Shown one piece after another: positions 45,245 to 57,078 of a stretch of DNA of 64,000 nucleotides; within the stretch, counting starts at the first letter, position 1; every line of letters begins with the position of its first letter. A model generated the notes under the pieces. The model was not told the origin of the DNA and did not search any database. It saw nothing but the letters and a program-made list of their open reading frames with translations. Made by a program: the position numbers and the translations under genes. Source of the stretch: Argopecten irradians (Eukaryota; Mollusca; Bivalvia; Pectinida; Pectinidae); NCBI RefSeq assembly GCF_041381155.1, contig NC_091142.1:7364778-7428777 (forward strand). Reading direction: 5' to 3'.

Positions 45245-45545
45245 TGTAAACATTAGTTACAACACAAGGTTTATGCATTGAAAATTCTTGTTTTTATACC
45301 AGCGGAACAGCGTTACAACACAAGGTTTATGCATTGAAAATTCTTGTTTTTATGACTTATGTATGTTGAAATGATAACATACCAGCGGAACAGCGTTACA
45401 ACACAAGGTTTATGCATTGAAAATTCTTGCTTTTATGACTTATGTATGTTGAAATGAAAACATACCAGCGGAACAGCGTTACAACACAAGGTTTATGCAT
45501 TGCTTTTATGACTTATGTATGTTGAAATGAAAACATACCAGCGGA
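45245..45545. repeat. ~85-bp tandem repeat, four copies
   Basis: The unit ACCAGCGGAACAGCGTTACA, then CAAGGTTTATGCATTG, then TATGTATGTTGAAATGA repeats with internal deletions in the first and last copies. Confidence 0.88.
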
Positions 45546-45654
45546 AATAATTCTAAAATTACTAAAATCATTTTTGAAAAGTAAAATGAAATTGTAGATC
45601 ACAATTTGGCTTCTACTCGGGCCCGACCGAATACGTAAATATGGTTACTTACTA

Positions 45655-46480
45655 TAAATTACTTACCAAAATTATAGTTGTTTCCATGGTTACTTTTTAG
45701 AAATTGTAGCTGTTTCCATGGTTACTTTATAGAAATCATAGTTGTTCCATGGCTATTTGATAGAAATTATAGCAGTTTTCATGTTTACTTGATAGAACTG
45801 ATAGTCTTGTTCCTGGTTATTTGATATACATTATAGCTGTTTCTATAGTTACTTGATAAAAATCATAGTTGTTTCAATGGTTACAATACATGATAGACAT
45901 TGTAGTTGTTTCCATGGTTACTTGATAGACATTGTAGTTGTTTCCATGGTTACTTGATAGAAATTATAGTTGTTTCCATGGTTACTAGATAGAGATAATA
46001 GTTGTTTCAATGGTTACTTGATAAACATTATAGTTGTTTCCATGGTTACTTGATATACATTATAGTTTAGTCCATGGTTACTTAATAGAAGTAATAGTTG
46101 TTTCCATGGTTACTGAAAAGAAATTATAGTTGATTCCATGGTTACTGGATTGAAATTATAGTTGTTTCTATGGTTACTGGATGAAATTATAGTTGTTTCC
46201 ATGGTTACTGGATTGAAATTATAGTTGTTTATATGGTTACTTACTATAAATTATAGTTGTTTCCATGGTTACTGGATTGAAATTATAGTTGTTTCCATGG
46301 TTACTGGATTGAAATTATAGTTGTTTCCAAAGTTACTGGTAGAAATTATAGTGGTTTCCATGGTTACTGAATAGAAATTATAGTTGTTTCCATGGTTACT
46401 TAATAGTAATTATCATTGTTTTAGTGGTTACTAATAGAAATGATAGTTGTTTCCATGGTAAATTAAAGAGAAATATTAGT
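45655..46480. repeat. 32-bp minisatellite (TTGTTTCCATGGTTAC)
   Basis: Some 25 units of TTGTTTCCATGGTTACT plus GGATTGAAATTATAG, with many point changes at the left end and more uniform units near 46120-46320. No coding potential. Confidence 0.92.
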
Positions 46481-47286
46481 TGTTTATCGAAATCTTCATT
46501 TAGGAAGTCATCGTGGCTTGTTTTATTATATCAACGTACTATTCATGGCCAGGGTCACTTAAAGACGGCCTCCAATGTGTACAATATGTTGTAAATGTCT
46601 GTGTGTGAAAATCACCATGAAAATAATGATTATTTCTATTATAAAGTTATATGTGCCATAACTGGGTGGAAATTTTGACATGATAATTTCTCTTATGTAT
46701 TCTTATTGAAAAAACACCGTGAGGCGTGATGAATTCAGCTGTGGAAATCATTGAAATAGACAAACAAACATATATGATGCCTTAGAAACATTAATTACAA
46801 CACATAATTTATACATTGTAAAAGTTCATGTTTTCATGCTTTACATCTGTTTAGATGAAAACATGCATGCAGAACTCACTTTGCATTTAATAATAACACT
46901 GTAAAAATATGAAATACAACAACTTGGCTTCATGATTTGACTGTATACATACTCGTGTCACAGCACCGTACACGTAAATATAAGAATTTTTGGCAATACT
47001 GCCAAAATTAATTTTGAACTTTTGTTTGTACAGGCCAAATTAAAAATTATCCAGTATAAGTATTGTAATTTTCAAAATTTTTAACTTTTGGTGGTAAATA
47101 ACATATTAAAAAACCCTTCTTGATTCGTGAGTAAGAAAAATAAATAATATTTACTTTTATTGAATATGTAAATAATAATAATATCTTTAAAAAAGAAAGA
47201 CATTATTAGCAAATGATGAAGTTACCAACTCTACCGATATTATAGTAGTCAGTAGTTTTCTTTGGACATTCCTATTCACCTTCATG

Positions 47287-47658
47287 TTAAAGATGCTCCA
47301 CCGCTGACAAATGGTATATTTTTCACTATTAAAAACGGGAGAAGACGATTTAGTATTTTTCTTCAGTCACAAAAGTTACTTACTTTAGACCATTACCAAC
47401 ATTGAAAAGTTTGAGCTTCTAATTTTACTTCACGTTAAAAATATAAAAAATATTTAATTGCATACCGAAAAAATTCCCTGCCTCTATATCCTATATGGAA
47501 TGAAGTACTGATTGCGTATGCACCAAAGGCGAAGTAAATTATTTTATATATTTTTTTGTGTTAATTATATATATATAGTATGTATACACGATTAAACACC
47601 AATTATTGTTCAAATGATGAATATCATTTATGCTCTGTCGGCGGTGGAGCATCTTTAA
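47287..47658. mobile_element. TTAA-flanked MITE (AGATGYTCCACCGC family), full copy
   Basis: AGATGCTCCACCGCTGACAA at the left pairs with TGTCGGCGGTGGAGCATCT at the right, and TTAA stands at both borders. Interior matches 27138 and, inverted, 58639. Confidence 0.85.
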
Positions 47659-48078
47659 GGCAAATTACTATAATGATATAGATAAAAAAAACTGCATCAG
47701 TGTAGTAATTCAAATGCATGCATATTACTTGATTAGCTATAATTATGAACTTAAAAGATAATAAGAACTTTGATATATTTTTAACAGCAGTGTTTTTACT
47801 GATTCTCTACATTGCATTAACTAGAACTTTCATCATTCAATTCCTGTATTTATTTTCTATTGATATGGATTAACATAATTAGTTACATAGATATTAGTAC
47901 CTGTTTAGTACCAATTTACATAAAACAAACAACAGCCGACAGCTGTTTATTGCGAAATCCTTAGTCACCTTATCTCTCCGGTAGCAGACGATACACCCAT
48001 GTGACTCGCTGTAGGGCTAACGTGCTTTGGTTGTTAGTGTCTGTGACTCAAAATCACATGATCGTGAATTTACTTGGG

Positions 48079-48184
48079 TATAAATTGGAAGCCTCGTCTG
48101 TTTACATTTCATTGCAGCAAGCGACCATTTCTAATCATGATCACTCTAGCTCTGGTCTGTTTTAGTGGCCTCATTACCTGCTAA
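48079..48184 (+). promoter_or_regulatory. Candidate TATA promoter with orphan signal-peptide start
   Basis: TATAAAT at 48079-48085 is followed 52 nt later by an ATG (48137) that opens MITLALVCFSGLITC, a good secretory signal peptide, and then hits TAA at 48182. It lies 4.2 kb upstream of the EPDR exons in the same orientation, and EPDR proteins are secreted. The sequence at the end, CCTGCTAAGG, looks like a donor with a changed base, or a weak GC donor leaving one base, the phase the EPDR exons need. This is suggestive only. Confidence 0.3.
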
Positions 48185-50336
48185 GGGAGGTGCTATCAGG
48201 AAATTGTTGAATGTTAGCTGTTTTTATTTTTGCACATGTATTTATAAAGGATGAAGTGAAATATTACATTTGAGTTCAACATGATTCAAAAAATTGTCAG
48301 CAGAATAAAAGAAAAAGAATGCCAAGCAGAAATAGTGAGGAATAATGAATAATTATTAGAAACTCCATATCCAAAGGGATTTTCATACCCTAATAAATTC
48401 ATTAGAATGTGGATAAAACTCGATAAATGTTTTTTTGGTCGAGATTAAGGATATTTAATTTGTTGATCGAGATTGAAAATGAAATTTCGAAATTTAGTCT
48501 TTACTTCCGTACAAAGCTGTTTATGCCTTAGGATGATAATGCTTTGCACAAGGTCGCCAACTGGAAGATTTATGAATCATCTTTCAGTGGGTATTATCCT
48601 TGTAACTAATAAGCATCAATGATTTGGTCAGTTTCTTTCATGCATACTATAATTTAAGAGGGATAATGGTAAATATGTCACAAGATTTATATTTATGACG
48701 TCGCTGTGAACGTTTTTGACGTCATCATTAGAGATATAATTCGCAATAAGTCTTGTTAGTTTGATAAGATAAATATCAAGATACAATAGAATCCTTATTA
48801 ATGACCTTGATCACGAGATGACGGGTCATTGTTCACCTGGGTGGGTTTTTTTTTGCACGGATGAATGATTTCATGATTTTAAATGTTATCTATGAATGCT
48901 TCTTTTGAACTTCTTTAAAGCCCTTATTTCAGTATTACATATGTTTTATCTTACTATACCCATAATTTCTTCCTTGTTTATGCATGACTACACATGTATT
49001 TATATAGCAAATGTTGTTGCTTACTATAATGATTATATACAGGCAACAACATTTGCTATTATTATGACTTCATGTCGATTGATTAAATACTAAAACTCTC
49101 ATAGTAGACCCCCATTAAATATAATATTATCTTAAAGTTATTACCCATTCTTTCTTCCTTTTATGTTTGGCTACATATATGCATATCTAGTAGAAGTAAA
49201 TAAATGTGTGCATGTATTTTAACAATGCCACGTCGACTGATTAAAGTGTACACGGAATGGTTTGGTATATAAGGCTTGATAAATGCGTCATTGGATAAAA
49301 TTAAGAATGGAGAAAGTACGAGTTTCATAGCGATTAGAGATATTAGAGATAATGCGACTTTTCTCTAAAACACACCTGAAGCCCCAAGCCACTGACCTCG
49401 ATTCGGGACCCATGACATGTGACGTCACGAGGACAACGGGACGTACTCTACTTGCATAAGATAGAGAGTGGCGATTTTCGTGTCTGCCATGCCATAAACC
49501 TTATAGTAAATATACGTCCTATTAGTAAATATCTGATCGATTTTGAAGACACAAATACCTGTGTACATATCCGATACCTATTTAATATTATCCTCAATCA
49601 CAGATATGAGTTTGGAATACGCTTGAAAATAGGGATTTATACCATGCATATATTGATGTACCTGTCGTAGATAAATGAACATCTCTGCGCGATTTCTGCA
49701 TAATAATACACAATAAAATGTACATAATAACCCACGTACGTTGTATATCTGCGGTGTTTGGATCCACATATACATGAATATTATATCAAGGATTTTTTTT
49801 ATTTTGTTATTCAAAACCCGACTCCGATCGGGTTGTTGAATGTCTTCTGGTCCAAGGATTTATACGTCCTTGGCAGGTCAAACCAGCTTTACAAATTTCT
49901 GACCTTTGCATAAAACCTACCCATACGATTAAGTTATGATTCTAAACAGAATTTTTTGCATATATGTAAATGCATTCACTAATTGCGTTATATCTGAAAT
50001 TGATCCATTTGTTTTTTGACGAAATAAATTCAGCTTTTATATGATAATCTCTCATACCTACACGTGTAATACTGGCTGGTCTAGGGCAATACACTCATGT
50101 CGCCTGAAGCTGTATTGCATGGATACCCATGCATACCCTACTGTTTTCTAGGCACAATTTTAACAATTTCTTTTTTAATTTAAGCTGAATTTACTTTAAA
50201 AGATACAAACAACGGGATCTGGGTTGAAAATATCACGAATTTTTTATGTATGGAGATTTGACTTGCAGTCGCGTTTTTTTCGATTTTATTTTAAAATGGT
50301 GGAAATTAATAGAAGTAAAATTGCAAGAAAACGTCG

Positions 50337-50468
50337 GGGTATGAGAGAAAAATACTCTTTTCATACGTGGATATGAAGAATAGGGATATTCTACCCTCGG
50401 GATCACAAAATGTTTGTGATCCCGAGGGTAGAATATCCCTATCCTTCATATCCACGTATGAAAGAGTC
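50337..50468. repeat. Near-perfect ~60-bp-arm hairpin
   Basis: The arm CATACGTGGATATGAAGAAT, GGGATATTCTACCCTCGGGA is inverted immediately after a tiny loop at CACAAAATGTTTGTG. It is the same element end as at 22335-22500 but the loop there is far larger; the flank at 50060-50130 (ACTGGCTGGTCTAGGGCAAT) matches too. Confidence 0.85.
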
Positions 50469-50885
50469 TTGTACTCTCATTGGCCTAGCAGAAGTTTTCT
50501 TCTCTCCGTAAAGTTTTCAATTTCTGTCTCAGCAGTGTGAGCTGTTGAATGCCAAACATTATATTCCATATAAACATGTTTTTTTTTGTTATAATTTGCA
50601 CAATAAATAACAATCTTTGACTTTATGACATATTCCAGGGGTGGATATAACGACAGTAATAGTAACCCCTGTAGCATCAAGGGTGTACTTTTCAGGGTTA
50701 AACAGTGTTTAATATTTATGTTTACAAACATAGTTAATAACACCAGACATGACCAGCTTAATGTAAATTGAAGCTTTCTAACGAATATAATGGTCAGAAC
50801 TGTATTGAATGTTTTTAATGCTAATAAAATTCACTTTGCCTGGCCATTTTTTGTAGTTATTTACATGTTTATGACCTACCTGTAC

Positions 50886-51804
50886 ACCTGCCTATATTAT
50901 TAGGCTTTTTTATTTTTTTTTTTTGCCTAATATATAGTCAGCTCGCGGTACCTCTTAAAAATGTGAAATCGTAGGCCAGATTTGGCCTACGCTACGTCAG
51001 CGGAATATTTCTAATATATCGTCCATGCAATGCCGGGAAAACGTACACATACCTTTATATTGGGATCTTATGTACTCCTTTGCCCCCATGTTACATCCCA
51101 TTTCTGAAATTAAACAACTGTGTACAATGAAATACTTCCGAGATCCTTCTATTTCACACATTTGTAATGGCCGCCGTATACACATTTAGTAGAGCAAACG
51201 GCAGCCAATCAACTTCGCTTCCGGTTTTTATTTTTAAAAAACCACGTGTAGTTGAAAGATAAACAGAATGCTAGCCAGTTAGAGTTTTTAAAGTAAAATC
51301 ATGGTCGACATACACGACATGTTGTCAAATATTCAAATTGAACACGACTATTGCTGGTACCGCATAACTTTCGCGATATTCACGTTGCATATACATGTAG
51401 CATATACACGGTAGAATTTTGTTTATCTTTCAACTACACGTGGATATTTAAAAATAAAACCGGAAGCGAAGTTGATTGGCTGCCGTTTGCTCTACTAAAT
51501 GTGTATACGGCGGCCATTACAAATGTGTGAAATAGAAGGGTCTCGGAAGTATTTCATTGTACACAGTTGTTTAATTTCATAAATGGGATGTAACATGGGG
51601 GCAAAGGAGTACATAAAATCCCAATATAAAGGTATGTGTACGTTTTCCCGGCATTGCATGGACGATATATTAGAAATATGCCGCTGACGTAGCGTAGGCC
51701 AAATCTGGCCTACGATTTCACATTTTTAAGAGGTACCCGCGAGCTGACTATATATTAGGCAAAAAAAAAAAAAATTAAAAAAAAGCCTAATAATATAGGC
51801 AGGT
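50886..51804. mobile_element. Foldback element with ~380-bp arms
   Basis: Left arm 50886-51265 and right arm 51420-51804 are nearly identical inverted copies, separated by a 154-bp unique loop. The outer ends are ACCTGCCTATATTATTAGGC and its inverse, followed by poly-T or poly-A. A 25-bp direct repeat ending TGTACACCTGC occurs at 50867-50891 and 51816-51840, just at or beyond the ends. Each arm holds CCACGTGTAG, GGCCGCCGTATACAC and a short frame read from the loop outward that ends at a GTATGT donor. Confidence 0.88.
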
Positions 51805-52050
51805 TTAGCGGACTAGTTTATGACCTACCTGTACACCTGCGTCTGAACACAGACGACAAAGGTCCTCTGAAATGCGAGGATGTGTTCGATACCCCGTAAT
51901 TTCTTGCAAACTCCATTTCCTGACCTGGGTGTAACACGATGTCTCGAGTTTATGATGAGTCTGCGATTATCTTTAAACTCATATTACTAGTGATGTTTGG
52001 CAGGGTGTGTTGCTTGGTATCTTCTGAGGCATGCTTTAGTGATATAGCAC

Positions 52051-52058
52051 TATAAAAA
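52051..52058 (+). promoter_or_regulatory. TATA-box-like element upstream of the EPDR exons
   Basis: CTATAAAAAGGGC is a canonical core-promoter sequence 370 bp upstream of the first EPDR exon. The first ATG after it (52104) opens a 32-codon frame without a signal peptide, so a role as the EPDR promoter is uncertain. Confidence 0.3.
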
Positions 52059-52423
52059 GGGCAAGAGTTCCACTATATCAGAAGACACAACATGAATATA
52101 ACACGGTTTCCCAAAACAGTCTCATCGCACTTCACATACGCAAGACACCACATACATACACGGGAGATAACATGGTTGTTGCGAGGTTGATAGTTTCGCG
52201 TTTTCGCGGATTACTGCTATTGCCGTGAACCCTTTATTCGGAAAAATTCGAGAAAAGAAAGAATTATATATACCTTTATATTGCCAGCTAGCGAAAATGT
52301 AAAAACCGCTGAAATTTCATTTTTCTCGTTTGAGTCCATATCGCGAACAAATTAACCGCGAAAACAGCCGGCTTTACTGTATATTTGCTTTCATTGTACT
52401 ATAGATTAAACTTCGTTTTACAG

Positions 52424-52534
52424 GGAGAAGCACGAACGTCCTATGATGCTAACGCTAGGAAGATAATGAATGAGTTTTCAATCATGCGAGGACAGCAACA
52501 GATCGCGCAACTCTCACTTATGGACTACGCAGCC
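52424..52534 (+). CDS. EPDR domain 1, exon A
   Basis: Acceptor TTTTACAG, donor GTAAGT, 37 codons in phase 0-0. The partner in domain 2 is exon G (38 codons, same phase, NISYDATLQKQ). Confidence 0.85.
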
Positions 52535-55458
52535 GTAAGTATGAACAAAATATTGAAACCAATATCAAACGTATGCATGTGGCGAAATGTACGACAAAAT
52601 GAAGATTTTGGAAAAATAAAAAATATATATGAATTACGTAGTAACTGATAGACTTATAAGATACTATTATCTACTAGTATATACAAAATGAATTAATTTT
52701 ACTATTAGATACTAACAGTACATAAATAATTAACTAAGTTAATCTAGACAGTTTGGACTTATCTACCAATTACTTTGTTTTTTATTGTGAAAGCAAGTAA
52801 AATCAGGTAACAAGTAACTGATTCAGTCATCTAAAGTAAATTATAACTATTATTCTCAATATCTTTTGGGTTTATGAAGTCATGAACAAAAAAATTGATG
52901 GACATTCTTTGCGTCTACGAAGAATGACCTTCCATTTTTTACTTTAAACCCATATAATATTGAGAATAATGCTTAATTATTATCAATTAACTAATGACAA
53001 AACTGCTTGACTAAGAGCTTGTGTAAATACTCTCTAGGGGATGGCGTATACTGTATCGGAAGGCACGTGTACGAAAACGAAACTGACGGGACCTTTCCAG
53101 CCGTTTTGCATTCCAGGTAAATCATTATATACAGGCAAAATGTCTTTAGGTAAATTCATGTCAATTTCATGTGAACATTTCAAGTCAAAAGTACATGAAA
53201 AGAGCAAAAAAGTCAATTCAGGGTCAAAAACTTGACCAACAATTCATAATGAATTTCTACATATTCAATTGACCTCAATTTTAAGCCATTTTCAGGTCAA
53301 GATTTTTTCGGGCCAAATTGACCTGAAGATATTTTGCCTTTGTATACTGTATCAGTTTCAAAGGTGAGTGTCAAATTGGGGCCTTTAAAGGTCCACTACC
53401 TTTCCGAAACGGATTTTAATTTTTAAATTGGAATGTAATACAACATCGATAATTTTGTAGAGTCGCAAAAGTTATACACCTCGTCTCTGAATAACTTGTA
53501 TACTGTGGTTTTTATTCTTTCAGACTCTGCCCCACCTGCCATCCCTATGTATTTTGGAACAGGTGACAATAAGATAAATGTGATGAATTACGTATTGGCT
53601 GACCCCGCTGGGATCATCACCTCTCTGCTTGTGTCAGATGGCTGTGTGCCCTTCTCAAATACAACAATCAATATGGCAGGAGCCAGTGCGTAATTACTCA
53701 TTAAGTATTCTCTCATACACCCGAAGTAGTACCTCTGTTGTCTTTAATATGTATAAAACATATTTTTGATGTACTCTATTCTTGTTTCTGTACTTTAAAT
53801 AACATTTTAAAACAGTTTTGATATACTCTGTTATTTTTTCTGTTATCTTTAATATATTTAAAACATAGTTGTGATGTCATCCATTGTTGTTTCTGTACTT
53901 TAACTCCCAGATTATGGTGATCATTACCTGTAATTGTCCTATATCTTGCCTTTCACTGTGTTATATGTAACTCATTTTATATAAGACAGCCACTTACATT
54001 TCATTCATTTAGCTTTCCAAATCATTTCAATGTCTATGGATTTTTTTGTTTGGACTTGTTGAGGTCTTATCTGTTTTTCCTTATTGAAATATTTTTCCTA
54101 CACAATTAAAATATTATTCTTAAAGATAAAAAAATCTGCGCAATTTGTTTTCAATAATTCTAATAGAACTTCTGTACATTTGGAACTTAATTTTCTGTTG
54201 TTTTTTTTGTAAATATTCAAACTATTTAATGAGGCACATGTGATCAACACTTTATCCTTTTACAAGGTCCATATGCTTTGTCACTCGGATATAACGGTAC
54301 TACAATCGGGATTAAAGATCCTTCGGTCTTCGACGTTCCAGCAGAATGTAAACACGACACAGATCCAGTGAGAGGTATACATGATAACATCTGTAAACAA
54401 TTTAGTTTTCACGTTGTATTCATTTTCACGTTGCATTTTGAATATCGTGTTGTATCTATTTTCAAGTTGCATTTTAAATGTTGCTGTTTTATTTTCACGT
54501 TGCATTTTAAATATATGTCGCGTTGTATTTAATTTCAAGTTGAATTTTTAAATGTCGTGTTGAATAAATTGTTTTCAAGTTGCATTATAAATATCGCGTT
54601 GTATTTATTTTCACGTTACATTTTAAATATATGTCGCGTTGTATTTATTTTCACATTGCATTAAAAATGTCGCGTTGTATTTATGTTTATGCTGCATTTC
54701 AAATAAATGTCACGTTGTATTTATTTTCACGTTGCGTTTTGAATGTTGTGTTGTATTTTTTTCACGTTGCATTTGAAATGTCGCGTTGTATTTAATTTCA
54801 AGTTGAATTACAAATGTCGCTTTGTATTCAGTAATTTTAAGTTGCAATCCATCAATACATGAAATAAGACAAATTATTGAAAATGTATCTTACGATAAGC
54901 CGAAGGTTCAGAGATAGTCTTATTTGATTGGCTACCTACTTGCGCTATAGTCATGTTACTTGTGATTAGATGTCATTTGAATAAATTTTCAAGAGGAAAA
55001 CGGTAGTTTGGGTGGGATCGAGATCTTTATAAGAAGAAAAGGTGAAGAAGAATTCTTGTTTCAAATACATAACTGTTACACATTTTAGATATCGCGTTTT
55101 ATTTATTTTCACGTTGCATTTTAAATGTCGCGTTGTGTTTATTTTCACGTTGCAATCCATCAAAACGTAAAATAAGACAAATTCACTGAAAACGTAAAAA
55201 CGAAACACAAAAAACATGCATACTTCGTCATTTATATATAGATTTATTTATTGCATTAGTTTATGATTTCATGTGACAATTTTATGAACAATCTAGTATA
55301 GAGAAAATCTCGATAGTGCACTCGGATTACGTGCAAAATTGTGCTGCAGTTTTTTGTATGTTATCAATATTTGTTTATATTTTTTCATAATTAAGTTGCA
55401 AGAGGGAAAATGAGGGCCACGCTTCTGAAAAACCTGATGCAACCCGAACCAATTAAAG
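52424..55458 (+). CDS. Ependymin-related (EPDR) domain 1, exons A-E (5' end not found)
   Basis: Exons 52424-52534, 53038-53116, 53524-53685, 54267-54374 and 55396-55458 keep phase and GT/AG borders. The reading has the EPDR landmarks in order: ARTSYDANARKIMNEF (family xSYDxxxxR), a GMAYTVSEGTCTKTKL block with its cysteine, FCIP, PMYFGTGDNKINVMNY, SDGCVPFS and GIKDPSVFDVPAEC. EPDR proteins are secreted or lysosomal, bind hydrophobic ligands and calcium-dependent glycans in some members, and are disulphide-bonded; the cysteines expected for this are present. The exon that should carry the first cysteine pair and the signal peptide was not located. Exon E has no stop before its donor and its phase fits exon F of domain 2, so the two domains may be one polypeptide; together 371 residues are predicted. 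Confidence 0.8.
53038..53116 (+). CDS. EPDR domain 1, exon B
   Basis: Acceptor TCTCTAG, donor GTAAAT; reads GMAYTVSEGTCTKTKL then TGPFQPFCIP. It matches exon H (GVQYNVRNGKCFKNPL, PMPNCIP). Confidence 0.87.
53524..53685 (+). CDS. EPDR domain 1, exon C
   Basis: Acceptor TTCTTTCAG; reads SAPPAIPMYFGTGDNKINV through SDGCVPFSNTTINMAGA. Donor GTGCGT. Potential N-glycosylation at NTT. A TTAA-type MITE fragment (53386-53495) ends just upstream of the acceptor. Confidence 0.87.
54267..54374 (+). CDS. EPDR domain 1, exon D
   Basis: Acceptor TTACAAG; reads PYALSLGYNGTTIGIKDPSV then FDVPAECKHDTDPVR. Donor GTATAC. The GIKDPSVFDVP motif is the most diagnostic EPDR stretch here. Confidence 0.88.
54395..54830. 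repeat. ~36-40-bp tandem repeat in the EPDR intron
   Basis: Units of TTTTCACGTTGCATTTTAAA followed by TGTCGCGTTGTATTTA repeat about eleven times, beginning 20-odd bases after the exon D donor. Two more units lie at 55080-55155. The unit does not match exon D. Confidence 0.88.
55396..55458 (+). CDS. EPDR domain 1, exon E (C-terminal / linker)
   Basis: With the TTAAG acceptor the reading is VARGKMRATLLKNLMQPEP; a nearby GAG acceptor keeps the same frame, and the intervening one would end the protein at GK. CKHDTDPVRVAR aligns with CKNATEVENAR of exon K, which supports it as the real C-terminal part of domain 1. Donor GTAACC is in phase with exon F. Confidence 0.6.
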
Positions 55459-56100
55459 GTAACCCCTTAATCTTATTTAACAATGATCTGTATTTTAACT
55501 GATTGCCTTGGACATGTATCTCGTTCGGGATATCCTTACAATTTTAGCATAGACTTTTTCTATGTCTTAATATTTTCATTTCAACAAATTTTATTGACAA
55601 AGATGTTACAAGTCAAATGGATTAAATAACAGGCAAAGCCTATATAAATTCTCTCCAATGGTGGCAAAAGTAATAGTTTAAACTTACATCAATTATAGAT
55701 ATTATATTTAAGTTTTGAAATGAAATTTTTCAACAGATAAAGGGAGATAACTCTTTTGCATACTCCATTCACACAACACACATAATACAAATACAGTTAT
55801 AATTTTAATACAAGAACATGTTATATTACTAATTAGACCAAATGTTACTCAGATATTGACAGACAATGACCAACAGTCCATGTGTATATATATACACTTG
55901 TCATTGCTCTCAATACTGTTAAATTTCCTGAAAATAATTGAAAATATACATGTATATACTTTTAATAAGATAAGTGTATGCTGTATATAGAATAAAACAA
56001 AGTAACCGTATTAAAACAACCATGCTCAACAAAATACTCCAAGTATATCTTTATCAGAGGATAATTAGAGTAGAATTTATACAACGTTATTCAAATGTTG

Positions 56101-56125
<25 letters not shown>
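56101..56125. repeat. Poly-T tract (25 nt)
   Basis: An uninterrupted run of T between exons E and F; prone to assembly length error. Confidence 0.95.
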
Positions 56126-56131
<6 letters not shown>

Positions 56132-56968
56132 AATCTTTAAATTTCAAAAGCTTATTTCAAAACTTATGTCAAAAACTTATGTCATGGCTAATTTAAATCA
56201 TATAGAGATTAAAACGTCTAGATTTACCTATATATAGGTGAACATCATGAAGTAACTGTCTGTTTATAGTTTTATCACAGTCAGGACAGCCTTGAAGAAG
56301 AATATTGATATCAATATGGTTATGATTTGCATAACTACTAATGGAGGTGAACAGGGAAAGTCTATGTTGGTCATATAAAGTGTCTTAATATAGTAATGTA
56401 AGCAGATTTCAGACACTAAAATTTGATTTGTATTGCGCAAATGCAATACATGTACGCAAAGGTTTATTTCTCCTCAATTTGATTATGTTATTTTCTGTAT
56501 TTTTAATGAGATTGTCTCCCCTTTCACATATGTCTCGTTCAGGATATATTTACATTTTAATCACATACCTCGTTACAGTAACACAAGCAGTTTTCTGACA
56601 ATGAAACATGATGTTTTGTATTGCGCATTTGCAATACATATTTTTAATATATATACCTTAACCGGAATACGTAATTTCAAAGTGGATTCCCTTTTTAGAG
56701 GAAACTTATCTGTGGTTCGCAGTAATTATTTTTTAAGAAAATTAGTATGGTAATCATCGAATTGATTAAATCATCAAATTAATTATGTTATTAATGCTAT
56801 TTTTTCTCTGCGTCTTTCTAAATTAATTTGGAGAAAAACAGTTGAGATTTTGAGATTATAAGAGCAGGTCTCTAGCCTTTTTAAATTGACTTAACTCGAA
56901 ACCTCAATTTCGAATTGTTTCAAGGTGTAAAATGTACAATACTAACAATATTTTTCCTTTGTTTGAAG

Positions 56969-57078
56969 TCGATCCTGTTCAACAGGCTCCACGAAAATGC
57001 TGTTTCCCCCAAAAGTTTCAGTCGCCGGGAGGTATGATTGGTCTCGTAGAGACTGGTGGCAAAACGTATTTTCAGTCG
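56969..57078 (+). CDS. EPDR domain 2, exon F (cysteine pair)
   Basis: Acceptor TTTGAAG, starting two bases into a Val codon; carries PRKCCFPQKFQSPGGMIG and LVETGGKTYFQS, donor GTAAGT, phase 0. Confidence 0.85.

Larger units (their letters stand above)
42736..52423. other. Long stretch without confident gene
   Basis: Between the 61-bp duplication and the first EPDR exon I find only the repeats listed separately. A 139-codon plus-strand frame at 43123-43542 is the longest in the window but carries no recognisable domain, signal peptide or conserved motif. The missing N-terminal exons of the EPDR gene should lie here. Confidence 0.5.

Noticed and set aside
50997..51185. 62-codon minus-strand frame in the foldback arm as a gene
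   Set aside because: The same frame is in both arms, one with an altered base at the putative acceptor, and it lacks a recognised family. It is treated as a possible captured fragment only.
51841..51900. Possible missing first exon of EPDR domain 1 (GPLKCEDVF)
   Set aside because: A cysteine and a GTAATT donor are present, but the reading lacks the CC or CxxP pattern and ends in the wrong phase (2 instead of 0) for exon A.
54278..54795. FTLHFKYMSRCIYF-type open frames
   Set aside because: They run from exon D into the intronic tandem array and are repeat translations beyond the donor.
56488..56598. Signal peptide for a separate second EPDR gene (MSRSGYIYILITYLVTVTQA)
   Set aside because: Closely similar DNA occurs at 55510-55560, so it is part of a local repeat, and no donor in the required phase follows it.
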